64,000 nt of DNA from NCBI GenBank assembly GCA_963772225.1, contig CAVYWD010000005.1, positions 558,001 to 622,000 on the forward strand, in the 5' to 3' direction. The translations under genes and the position numbers were made by a program. The stretch comes from CAVYWD01 sp963772225. Lineage in GTDB: Bacteria; Myxococcota; Myxococcia; Myxococcales; UBA5297. A model generated the notes under the pieces. That model had not been told where the DNA came from, made no database searches, and worked only from the letters and a program-made list of their open reading frames with translations. Each line of letters begins with the position of its first letter. Position 1 is the first letter of the stretch. Positions 17,845 to 28,599 of the stretch are shown piece by piece.

Positions 17845-19293
17845 CTAGATGTCCGCGAGAAGCTTGGTGTATCCGATGAAAGCTTGCTCATTTGAGTAGA
17901 ACCACTCCTCAAAATCCTCGAAATGCCGCTGGAACAGCCTTCGGCCTCTGCCCATGAGGCTCGGTGGAACCTCCGCATGCATGCGCAGGCTATGGCACGC
18001 GCCGCCGGGGTACTCATCGAACATGCCGATGAGGTGTCCGAATTCGTGTGCGCGTACGGCGCCCTGTACTCCCCTTGTGCCTTCCCACCAAATGTTGGAA
18101 TACCACCAGTTGGGCCCGCCCCAGTCGTTCGGGTCATTCGGGCCTTGGTGGAGCTTCACTTTCGGTCCAGGCCCTGGGCCAAATTCGCAGCGCACGCGGA
18201 CAGGAAAGGCGCAACAGCCGTGCTGGCTCGGGCAATTGCAGCCATCGCCTCTTGCACAGTCTTCGCGATGTATCTTGAAACGCCTGTTCCAGACCTTCTC
18301 GATCTGGCGCTTCCAGTTCTTGAGCTGTCTTCTCGTTGGCTTCCAGCTCGCCGGCTCGGTGTCGAAGTCGATGCGGCGAGTCACGATGAGCTGGCCGTCC
18401 TTGACTTCGATGGAATAGCAATACTGCCATGTGTAGATTGTTTCCGTGGGCTCCCAGTCGTCGGAATAGTCGCTCAGCTTGTGCGCTATGGCGGTCCGAA
18501 TCTTCGGCCCGACCATCTCCGGCGCCACGTCCTCCGCCGTCCGTACCATCATCGCCTTGGGCGACCGCTTGACGCCCTTGTCGACCCATTCCTGCTCGGC
18601 GAGAAGATTCACCGTCTTCTCCCAGGGCCCGCGCCGCACCACCCACCGGTGATTCGCATGATTCGCCTTGATGGGCACGCGAAGTCTCGCCGACAGGTCG
18701 TGCGTCGCGGAGTCCCTCGCCACGTCCACGGACAGCTCGTCCCCTTCCGTGAAGTTCTTCGTCCTCACCCGAAGCACGACCGGGTCGCCGCAGCACGCCT
18801 CTTCCGCAGTCCAGGAGAGGTCGGTCACCTCTTCCTCCTCCGGATCCTTGGGCGCCTGCTCTCCGGGCCCGTCGAGCACCACCGTATTCGCCTGAACTTC
18901 CGTGCCGGGACCCGTGTTCGTAGGCGAGCCCCCGTTCTGCAGCATGATGTCGCTCAGGCGCATCACGCTCTCGCCTTCCACCTTGACGTCGAACGAGTAG
19001 GTCTTCGGGTAAGCTTTCCCCGAAATCTTGTTCGACACCACGCCCATGGCACTGCCGGCCTCATCGCCCACGCTTTTCGCGAAGCAGGACGACTTGAGCA
19101 TGACCGGGTTCCCGTTCATCGTGACGCTCGAGCTGCCATCCGCCGTGTCGGCCGACATCGCCGTGTTCGGGTAAGGAAGCGGAATCGGCCCCGCGGGCGC
19201 CGGCGTCTTGCACACGTCGGGGAAGATCATGCTCACGCCCCCGCTGTCCTTGTGCACCACGGTCAGGTTGTTGACGAGCACTGTCGCTGGCAT
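17845..19293 (-). CDS. PAAR-like DUF4150 protein fused to a metzincin metalloprotease, candidate T6SS effector
   Basis: A 482-aa protein. Residues 1-125 are a DUF4150 PAAR-like domain (PDVCKTPAP, PIPLPYPNTAMSA, KSSCFAKSVGDEAGSAMG, SFDVKVEGESVMRLSDIML). Residues about 150-260 form an acidic linker and an immunoglobulin-like segment. The C-terminal region carries HEFGHLIGMFDEYP starting at residue 416, an exact HExxHxxGxxD metzincin zinc site. It is followed by PPSLMGRG, which fits the Met-turn, and by several Cys upstream (CNCPSQHGCC). No signal peptide. It sits three bases after the ketosynthase-like gene. Specialised PAAR proteins with C-terminal toxins are a known T6SS class; the substrate is unknown. 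The protease call is strong, secretion is inferred. Confidence 0.8.
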   Translation of the reverse strand: MPATVLVNNLTVVHKDSGGVSMIFPDVCKTPAPAGPIPLPYPNTAMSADTADGSSSVTMNGNPVMLKSSCFAKSVGDEAGSAMGVVSNKISGKAYPKTYSFDVKVEGESVMRLSDIMLQNGGSPTNTGPGTEVQANTVVLDGPGEQAPKDPEEEEVTDLSWTAEEACCGDPVVLRVRTKNFTEGDELSVDVARDSATHDLSARLRVPIKANHANHRWVVRRGPWEKTVNLLAEQEWVDKGVKRSPKAMMVRTAEDVAPEMVGPKIRTAIAHKLSDYSDDWEPTETIYTWQYCYSIEVKDGQLIVTRRIDFDTEPASWKPTRRQLKNWKRQIEKVWNRRFKIHREDCARGDGCNCPSQHGCCAFPVRVRCEFGPGPGPKVKLHQGPNDPNDWGGPNWWYSNIWWEGTRGVQGAVRAHEFGHLIGMFDEYPGGACHSLRMHAEVPPSLMGRGRRLFQRHFEDFEEWFYSNEQAFIGYTKLLADI

Positions 19294-19296
19294 CCG

Positions 19297-20388
19297 CTAC
19301 CTCTCCGTCCCTTGCGAATACGGAAATATGCAGGCTGCAGCGCGCTCCCCGCGGTCGGAGACGCTCGCGATGAGCGCGCCGCCCGGTCCGCCGTAGCCGC
19401 GTTGAAAGGCGCGCACCGCAAGGCAAATCGAGATGGCGCCCGAAGCCGCGCCAGTGTCGCCCAGGCAATCGGCGGGGTGCCAAAGCTGCCACCCGTGCGG
19501 CAGCCCGCCCAGGCACCGCGTCTCCACCAGTGACCACTCCAGCGCTCGCCAGCGCTCTCCCGTTGCATCCATCAGCACCCGATGAAGCGAACCCCCGCCG
19601 CCGGCGCCTTCGATGGCGCCTCGCACCGCCCGGCTGAGCCCTTCGGCTCGAATGGGATGCTCGGGCCCCAACGGCACGTTCTCCTGCTCCAAGACGACGG
19701 AGGCGATGCGCGCAACCGGCGTCGCTCCCCTCGCGAGCGCGTCGATCGACCGCTCCAGGACCAAGACGGCAGCGGCCTCGCCTGGCATCAAGCCGTCGGC
19801 GTGCCCCGGCACCTTCAGGCGGCCCTTGGAATAGAGCCACCTCAAGTACTCGCCGTGAAGGAGCGAATCGACTGCTTCGACAACCGCGATGTCGATGGTT
19901 CCGGCGAGCAGGTCGGCCGAGGCCCGCGCGACGGCGGCGAGCCCTCCGGCGTGGTCGAGCGAAATCAGCTCGACGCGGTCGGCCTGGGCTGGGGCGATAC
20001 ATTCCTCTCGGATGTCCTCCGCGAAATCCTGGAAGGATTCTTCGCTCACCCCGACGCGATCTCGATAGGGCGTGGCGACGTAGGCGCCCACTCGGAGATT
20101 CGGCTTCGACCGGCGCACCTCCGAGAGGTCGTACAGCTTCGCGCTCCAGAGCGCCTCGTGGACCGGCTGGGGCAGCAGGTCGTCGACCTTCTCCGTCCAC
20201 GGCGAATCGCCGAGATCGGGCTCGAAATACGAGCCGACCGGGAGATCGTCGTCGAAGAAGATGCCCAGGTGCGGGCTGGGTCGAAATCGGGCGCAGCCTG
20301 CCCTCACGGCGGAGGCGGTCTGCACGGCGTCGTTGCCGACCGGCGTGCGCGCTCCGAAGCCCGTGAGAGCGATGAACGGTCCCTCCAT
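19297..20388 (-). CDS. Ketosynthase-like (thiolase-fold) protein, probably non-catalytic (module B)
   Basis: A 363-aa protein starting MEGPFIALTGFGARTPVG, with later ketosynthase-like elements DIAVVEAVDSLLHG, LMPGEAAAVLVLERS, LMDATGERWRALEW and HPADCLGDTGAASGA. At the place where catalytic ketosynthases have TACSSG, it reads SLDHAGGLAAVA, so the nucleophilic Cys is absent. The DTGAASG block without a KSxxGH motif agrees with loss of condensing activity. It is the second gene of module B, 17 bp after the DUF6484-like gene and three bases ahead of the PAAR-metzincin gene. The paralogue at 8330-9466 also precedes a PAAR-like gene, so linkage to PAAR is conserved. Confidence 0.7.
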   Translation of the reverse strand: MEGPFIALTGFGARTPVGNDAVQTASAVRAGCARFRPSPHLGIFFDDDLPVGSYFEPDLGDSPWTEKVDDLLPQPVHEALWSAKLYDLSEVRRSKPNLRVGAYVATPYRDRVGVSEESFQDFAEDIREECIAPAQADRVELISLDHAGGLAAVARASADLLAGTIDIAVVEAVDSLLHGEYLRWLYSKGRLKVPGHADGLMPGEAAAVLVLERSIDALARGATPVARIASVVLEQENVPLGPEHPIRAEGLSRAVRGAIEGAGGGGSLHRVLMDATGERWRALEWSLVETRCLGGLPHGWQLWHPADCLGDTGAASGAISICLAVRAFQRGYGGPGGALIASVSDRGERAAACIFPYSQGTER

Positions 20389-20405
20389 CGTTCACTCGCT
20401 TTCGG

Positions 20406-20654
20406 TCAATTGATCTTGACGCGGCTGCCTTTGATGCGGTTCGTCTCGCTGGCACTGCTCACGAGCTCAACGCCTTTGAGCACGATGCGGCCGTCGGCCG
20501 TCAGCGTGATGCTCGCCTTTCCGCAGCGGAGCACGATCTCTTTCTTGCCCTCGAGCACCACCCGCTCGCCGTCGGCTTCAACGTCGAGGACCGTCTGGAG
20601 CTTCTGCTCAGGCGAGCGAACCCGCTCAACGGGTTTCTGCTTGAATCGGCTCAT
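20406..20654 (-). CDS. DUF6484-like small protein (module B)
   Basis: An 82-aa protein with the core EIVLRCGKASITLTADGRIV and the C-terminus TNRIKGSRVKIN, closely parallel to the module A copy (CGKASIAL, TNRIKGATVKLN). The N-terminus is basic (MSRFKQKPVERVR). AGGGAGAGGG lies upstream of the ATG. It opens module B here, whereas in module A it follows DUF2169, so gene order has been shuffled. No promoter could be fixed in the 286 bp upstream (20655-20941), which otherwise contain nothing recognised. Confidence 0.65.
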   Translation of the reverse strand: MSRFKQKPVERVRSPEQKLQTVLDVEADGERVVLEGKKEIVLRCGKASITLTADGRIVLKGVELVSSASETNRIKGSRVKIN

Positions 20655-20941
20655 GGCGTCCCTCTCCCTTGAATTCGCCAGAAGTGTAGGTTCTTTTAGC
20701 CAACTCCATCGTCCGCCGCAAGTCGCGTCGAAGGCGCCCGAGGCGCCCGCCGCAACCGCTTCGCCGCTGCGAGGCGCCTAGCCGGACTGTTCAAGCATCT
20801 TCGAGCCACATCGACGGTGCGTGGCCTACGGAATCTGCCAAGGACCGCCTTCGTCAACGACGAGGCCTCGTCGTCGCCGAGGAACCAAGCCCCTCGACTG
20901 CGCGGCTTCGGCGCTCCGCTCGGGGAGAAGAGAACGGAAGA

Positions 20942-24100
<3,159 letters not shown>

Positions 24101-24339
24101 GGAGCGAAAGCTAGAAGCCCTCAAGTACAACACGAGGAGCGGCGGCCGCCAAACGGGCGCCTCCGAAGCGGCGCTCCCGGGCTCTCGGGGAGATCTCGCC
24201 CGGCGGGCGCATCCCTACACCAGGGGCCCCCAAGCTGCAACCGAGGCCTGTTCGGAAGCGCCGGTTCTCGCTCACCAGGCGCCGCCTCTTCGGGCGGGGC
24301 GATTGAAACGGCGGCGCGCGATCCAAGCTTTCGCGGAGC

Positions 24340-25360
24340 ATGCGATCCCGCCTGAGCGAGCGGCTTTCCGTGGAGCGCTGGGTCGACCCGTTGGACGTCG
24401 ACACGCTCTGTGAGGACGTGCGGCGCGGCCTCGGCGCGCGGCCGTGCTGGCTCCCGTCCAAGCACCTCTACGGCGGCGCCGGGAGTCGCCTCTTCGAGCA
24501 GAATCTGCGAGCTGCCGGAGTACTACCCGACCCGCGTGGAGGCCCAAGTGCTGCGGGCCGTCGCCAGCGGGGTGGCGCGGCACGTTCGCCCCCACACCAT
24601 CGTGGAGCTGGGCAGCGGCTCGGCCGTCAAGACGCGTCTCTTGCTCGACGAGATCGGCCGGCTCGGCTCCCGGGCGACCTACGTGCCGCTGGACATCAGC
24701 GAGGAGGTCCTGGAGGCGAGCGCCCGCGCGCTGCTCGAGCTCTACCCGTGGCTGTCCGTTCGCGCGGTGGTCGCCGACTTCGAGCGCCCCCTGGCCGGCC
24801 TGCCGCGCGGCGACGGCGTGCTCCTCGTCTTTTTGGGCGGCACCCTCGGGAACTTCGAGGAGGAGGCCTGCGAGCGCTTCCTCGCCCATCTGGCGGCCTC
24901 ACTGGGGCCCGGGGGGACGCTCCTGGTGGGCACCGACATGGTGAAGGACCCCGCGCGCATCGAGCGCGCCTACAACGACTCGCGGGGGGTCACCGCGCGC
25001 TTCAACCTGAACGTCCTCACCCTCATCAACCGGCGGCTCGGCGCCGACTTCGACCTCGGGCAGTTCGAGCACCTGGCCTTCTTCGACGAGGCGCGGGCGC
25101 GGATAGAGATGCACCTGCGCGCGCGGCGCCCCGTGCGCGCCCGGGTGCCGGCCGCGGGCCTCACCGTCCATCTGGCGCCCGGGGAGACCATCCGCACGGA
25201 GATCAGCCGCAAGTTCACCCCCGAGTCCGGGGCGGCGCTCTTCGAGCGGGCCGGGTTCTCGCTCGCGGCCCGGTTCGCGCCGAAGGACGGCGAGTTCAGC
25301 CTGTGGCTCGCGCGGGTCGCGGACCCTGGCGAGCCCGCGGGCGCTCAGCCCCTTGCCTAA
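24340..25360 (+). CDS. egtD: L-histidine N-alpha-methyltransferase EgtD-like, frameshifted
   Basis: Two overlapping frames together make one EgtD-type SAM methyltransferase of about 339 aa. The first, from ATG 24340, gives LPSKHLYGGAGSRLFEQ; the second gives ELPEYYPTRVEAQVL, ELGSGSAVKTRLLL (SAM motif), LVFLGGTLGNFEEE and GTDMVKDPARIERAYND. Deleting one A of GAATC at 24501-24505 joins them as LFEQICELPEYYPTR, a perfect family match. Known EgtD trimethylates histidine to hercynine in ergothioneine synthesis; the sulfur-transfer partner EgtB is not in this window. As written, the reading frame is broken, either a real inactivating mutation or a sequence error. Confidence 0.75.
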
Positions 25361-25451
25361 ACGCGCGCCGCCCCTGTAGAGCTTCGGGCGCGGCGCCGCG
25401 CACCTTTGCAGAGGGAGAAGAGGACGCTCGGGCGGGCCGACGAGACCCCCC

Positions 25452-26372
25452 ATGAGCCCGTCCACCTCGCCCATTCTGTGGATCGCCTTCGGGGCCGTGG
25501 TCCTCGCCAGTTTGGCGTTGGACCTCGGGGTCCACCGGCGGCATCCCCGGCCGCCCACGGCGGGCCAAGCGGCGAAGTGGGCCGCGCTCTGGGTGGCGGT
25601 CGCCGTGGCTTTCGGCGCCGGGGTCGCGCCGTTCATCGGCGGCGCCCGCGCCACCGACTACTTCACCGCCTGGCTCCTGGAGAAGGCGCTCTCGGTCGAC
25701 AACCTCTTCGTCTTCATCGTCCTCTTCACGTTCTTCAAGATCCCCGTCGAGCTGCAGCGGCGGGTACTGTTCTGGGGCATCTTCGGGGCCCTGGCGCTGC
25801 GCGCGCTCTTCATCTTCATGGGCGTCGCGCTGCTGCACCGCTTCCACTTCCTCACCTACGCCTTCGGCGCCTTCCTGCTCTACACCGGCGCCAAGCTCCT
25901 GTTCGGGCATGGCGAGGAGGTCCACCCCGACCAGAGCCTCGCCTATCGGCTCGTCCGCCGCACCCTGGCCATCAGCGAAGACCTGTCACAGGGGCGCTTC
26001 TTCGTGCGCGAGGGCGGCCGCCTGAAGGCCACCCGGCTCTTCGTGGTGCTGGTGGTGGTGGAGGCGACCGACGTGGTCTTCGCGGTCGATTCCATCCCCG
26101 CGGTGCTGGCGGTGACCTCCGACCCGTTCGTCGTCTACACCTCGAACATCTTCGCCGTGCTGGGCCTGCGCGCGCTCTACTTCCTGCTGTCGAGCGCCAT
26201 GGTGCGCATCCGCTATTTGAACGTCGGCCTGGCGGCGGTGTTGGGCTTCATCGGCGTGAAGATGCTGCTCGCCGACGCCTTCCAGCTGCCGCCCCTGTTG
26301 TCCCTCGCCGTCGTCGCCGGGCTGCTGCTCGCGTCCGTTGTCGCCTCGCTCTTCGCCGATCGCCGCAGGTGA
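25452..26372 (+). CDS. TerC/Alx-family integral membrane protein
   Basis: A 306-aa protein with about eight hydrophobic helices. Signature segments are LLEKALSVDNLFVFIVLF near residue 75, where the acidic residue is conserved in the family, FWGIFGALALRALFIFMG, YTGAKLLFG, and VVEATDVVFAVDSIPAVLAV near 200. TerC/Alx proteins are linked to tellurite resistance phenotypes and to manganese export or metal loading of exported proteins. It lies 91 bp after egtD, same strand. I looked for a yybP-ykoY-type manganese riboswitch in that gap and saw no convincing one. The assignment to the family is secure, the transported ion is not. Confidence 0.85.
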   Translation: MSPSTSPILWIAFGAVVLASLALDLGVHRRHPRPPTAGQAAKWAALWVAVAVAFGAGVAPFIGGARATDYFTAWLLEKALSVDNLFVFIVLFTFFKIPVELQRRVLFWGIFGALALRALFIFMGVALLHRFHFLTYAFGAFLLYTGAKLLFGHGEEVHPDQSLAYRLVRRTLAISEDLSQGRFFVREGGRLKATRLFVVLVVVEATDVVFAVDSIPAVLAVTSDPFVVYTSNIFAVLGLRALYFLLSSAMVRIRYLNVGLAAVLGFIGVKMLLADAFQLPPLLSLAVVAGLLLASVVASLFADRRR

Positions 26373-26411
26373 CGCGGAGGCGCGGCGCCGTGACCGGCGG
26401 CGCTGCGTGTG

Positions 26412-26540
26412 CCAGTCCTTTGGGGAGGAGATCGCGGTGGCGTTCTTCTGCAAGGGCCGAGGTTTCTGCCCATCATGTTGCGTCTGAAGGATGAGCGACG
26501 CCGCAGCGCACCTGGCGGGCCGAGTCTTGCCCGTGGTCGC
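26412..26540 (+). pseudogene. IS91-type transposase fragment (zinc-binding region)
   Basis: One frame reads QSFGEEIAVAFFCKGRGFCP, then SCCV, stop, RMSDAAAHLAGRVLPV. The pattern VAFxCKxRGFCPSC, followed by RMxxxAAHLxxxVLP, is the hallmark of the zinc-binding N-terminal part of IS91-family transposases. The in-frame TGA and the lack of any catalytic HUH domain downstream show that only a scrap remains. It lies 40 bp after the TerC gene and about 55 bp before the interspersed repeat at 26597-26748. Confidence 0.7.
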
Positions 26541-26596
26541 CTATTCGGCAATGCGTCCTGGCCGGGCCGGGACCGGGGCGGGAGTTTCGCACACCT

Positions 26597-26748
26597 AGCC
26601 CGGCCGAGCCGGAACCAAAGAGGGTTGCCAGGGCTCCAGGTTCCAGACCCCAGGCTCCAGACGGCTCCAGGAACTGCATTCCCTGGAGCCTGCGGTCTGG
26701 AGCCTAGAGTCTTTGCCAGCCTGCACAAGAGCTCGCGCCGAAGGAACT
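26597..26748 (-). repeat. Interspersed repeat, copy 1 (inverted relative to the other two)
   Basis: About 150 bp shared with 35888-36029 and 55546-55695. In the orientation of the other copies it begins AGTTCCTTCGGCGCGAG and ends GGTTCCGGCTCGGCCGGG. Its centre can fold: CTCCAGGTTCCAGACC pairs with GGTCTGGAGCCTAGAG through Watson-Crick and G-U pairs. It lies just after the transposase fragment. Confidence 0.8.
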
Positions 26749-27191
26749 AACTTGAAATCGGCCGACCTCGCCCTCGGCTCAAGAGGGAAGGCGCTGTTGT
26801 CTTGTTCGGATCGACATCGTTGAAGGAAGGTCGACCGAAGGATCTCCCGGTCAGCCGGACGAATCTCCCGGTTCCGATATCGAAGAAGTGGGCCCGGGCC
26901 CACGCGCTCAGGGCCTTGCCCCCTGACCTTCATCCGCGACGGTACGGCAGAACGGCGGCGAAAGAATCAGCGCCACGAGGTGCATGCCGAACCCCGCAAA
27001 CATGTCGCCTCCTGAAACCACACGCTCGGTCGCCCAAGTGGCCGAGCTTGCGAGCGAGGCCCACCAACCTGTAGCATCTGCCCAAAGCTCCTCGGCAGGT
27101 CATCAGCAGGGTCGATCCATCGCCGCAGCACTCGGGCGCTGACGCAGCGCGATGATTTCCAGGAACCACGAACGATTCGAGAGGTTATGCG
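26749..27191. other. Intergenic region upstream of the DAG-repeat lipoprotein
   Basis: About 440 bp. A short direct repeat, ATCTCCCGGT, occurs twice around 26842-26869. No coding region is supported. The lipoprotein promoter should lie near the right end, but no clear -35/-10 pair was identified. Confidence 0.35.
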
Positions 27192-28529
27192 ATGCGACGG
27201 CACCTGCTGGTAGTTGCTCCATTGATCGCTGCTGCTTGCAGCGAATCGTTCCCGGGCCAATGCAAACAAGACAGCGACTGCACGGCCCCGAACATCTGCT
27301 ACCAGAGCTATTGCGTGGAGCCCGAAAGCTCGGGAGATGCCGGGGCGGATGCGGGGGTCGATGCCGGGGCAAATGCGGGGGTCGATGCCGGAGCGGATGC
27401 GGGGGTCGATGCCGGAGCGGATGCGGGGGTCGATGCCGGAGCGGATGCGGGGGTCGATGCCGGAGCGGATGCGAGAACGGACGCCGGCGGCGACGGCGGT
27501 TCGCTGGCCAATCTGGGAGCTCCTTGCACGAGTGCAGGGCAATGCGCGAGCGGTCTTTGCGCCGATGGAGTGTGCTGCAACACCGAGTGCAACGATAAAC
27601 CTTGCCAGCGTTGCGACGAGGTCTCCGCAGCGGGGGCTGGGCACTGCGGCTTCATCAAGGCAGGCATGGACCCCGACCATGAATGCACCCCTTCAACCTC
27701 CATATGTTCGGGCAAGTGCAGCCTTCTGAAGACCAGCTTCGCCTGCAGCGGCACGAGTTATGGGTGCGTCAGCCAGCAAGAGACGCTGCCGGTGCCTTCC
27801 GGAAAGATCTGCAGCTCCAATGCGGTCGTCGCGGTGAGCTCTTCAGACTTCTGTTCCGCCACCAGCGATTGCGTCGACGGGAAGTGCTCTGCGACCCAGT
27901 GGTGGACCAGCTGCGACGGGAGTGGAGCTTGCCGGGCTTCGAGCGATCACGCCGCCAGCTACTCCGAAGTGGTCTACGCCAGCGCCGGTTCTTCCTTGAC
28001 CGGGACCTGCGCCACCAACGGCACCGCCCTTTGCTCGGCCAGCCAGCACTGCAGCGGTCAACAGCAATTTCAAGGCTACCGCTGCGCGGGCGCGGCCGAC
28101 ACCTGCAACGTCGACGCGAACGTCAATGGCTGCTGTGCTTGCGGTAATTACAGCTGCAACGCTGCGCCGAATTTCACGTGCAAGACGACCTGCAGCGGCG
28201 ACGCCGACTGCTCGACGAACCATTGCGTCACATCGGTGTCCGGGGCTCAATATACGTGTCAGACCGGGAAATCGGGCAGTCCCTGCGACGTGGTCTCCAC
28301 CAAGAGCGCCAAATTTGGCGAGGATTGCGACCCGAACCTCACCTGCACCTCGGCGCATCTGTGCAAAATCATCGCTGGGTACGCTTGCGGCAGCGACTCT
28401 GACTGCGGCGAGGACTTCTATGATGCCAACAGCGCCCGATTCACGCTCAAGTGCAAGAGCACTTATTATGGGAACTCCATCGGGGTTCAAATTCCCTGCA
28501 TCACGGGTTCTTCGTGCTGCAGCGACTGA
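27192..28529 (+). CDS. Cysteine-rich lipoprotein with Asp-Ala-Gly repeat stalk
   Basis: A 445-aa protein beginning MRRHLLVVAPLIAAACSES, a signal peptide with a lipobox-like AAAC. A first Cys cluster (QCKQDSDCTAPNICYQSYC) is followed by a low-complexity stalk of about 50 residues made of DAGADAGV units, encoded by a 24-bp tandem repeat. The remainder is Cys-rich with short knots, such as CASGLCADGVCCNTECNDKP and CKTTCSGDADCSTNHC. This design, lipid anchor, acidic flexible stalk, disulfide-rich head, is common among myxobacterial surface proteins with unknown ligands. No operon partner is evident. Confidence 0.75.
   Translation: MRRHLLVVAPLIAAACSESFPGQCKQDSDCTAPNICYQSYCVEPESSGDAGADAGVDAGANAGVDAGADAGVDAGADAGVDAGADAGVDAGADARTDAGGDGGSLANLGAPCTSAGQCASGLCADGVCCNTECNDKPCQRCDEVSAAGAGHCGFIKAGMDPDHECTPSTSICSGKCSLLKTSFACSGTSYGCVSQQETLPVPSGKICSSNAVVAVSSSDFCSATSDCVDGKCSATQWWTSCDGSGACRASSDHAASYSEVVYASAGSSLTGTCATNGTALCSASQHCSGQQQFQGYRCAGAADTCNVDANVNGCCACGNYSCNAAPNFTCKTTCSGDADCSTNHCVTSVSGAQYTCQTGKSGSPCDVVSTKSAKFGEDCDPNLTCTSAHLCKIIAGYACGSDSDCGEDFYDANSARFTLKCKSTYYGNSIGVQIPCITGSSCCSD
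27336..27479 (+). repeat. 24-bp tandem repeat encoding DAGADAGV
   Basis: Six consecutive 24-bp units with the consensus GATGCCGGAGCGGATGCGGG followed by GGTC. Units three to five are identical; the first two differ by one to three bases and the last decays. All are in frame inside the lipoprotein gene, so copy-number change would lengthen or shorten the stalk without breaking the frame. Confidence 0.9.
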
Positions 28530-28599
28530 CCGTCGCGCTTCCCTTGGGTCGAATTCACCGCTGGAAAGAGGGGCGTCAGGCGCCCCAGTGTGAGGAAGT

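Noticed and set aside
582..20654. VgrG, Hcp or sheath genes among the T6SS-associated genes
   Set aside because: Searched for by eye in all minus-strand products; none shows the relevant motifs, so the secretion machine itself is not claimed here.
25361..25451. Possible manganese (yybP-ykoY) riboswitch before the TerC gene
   Set aside because: The gap is only 91 bp and I could not find the conserved loops of that class.
27336..27479. CRISPR-like array
   Set aside because: The 24-bp units are contiguous without spacers and encode an in-frame protein repeat.
28570..28586. Rho-independent terminator after the DAG-repeat lipoprotein
   Set aside because: A GGGGCG/CGCCCC hairpin is present but no T tract follows; it overlaps the start region of the next gene.
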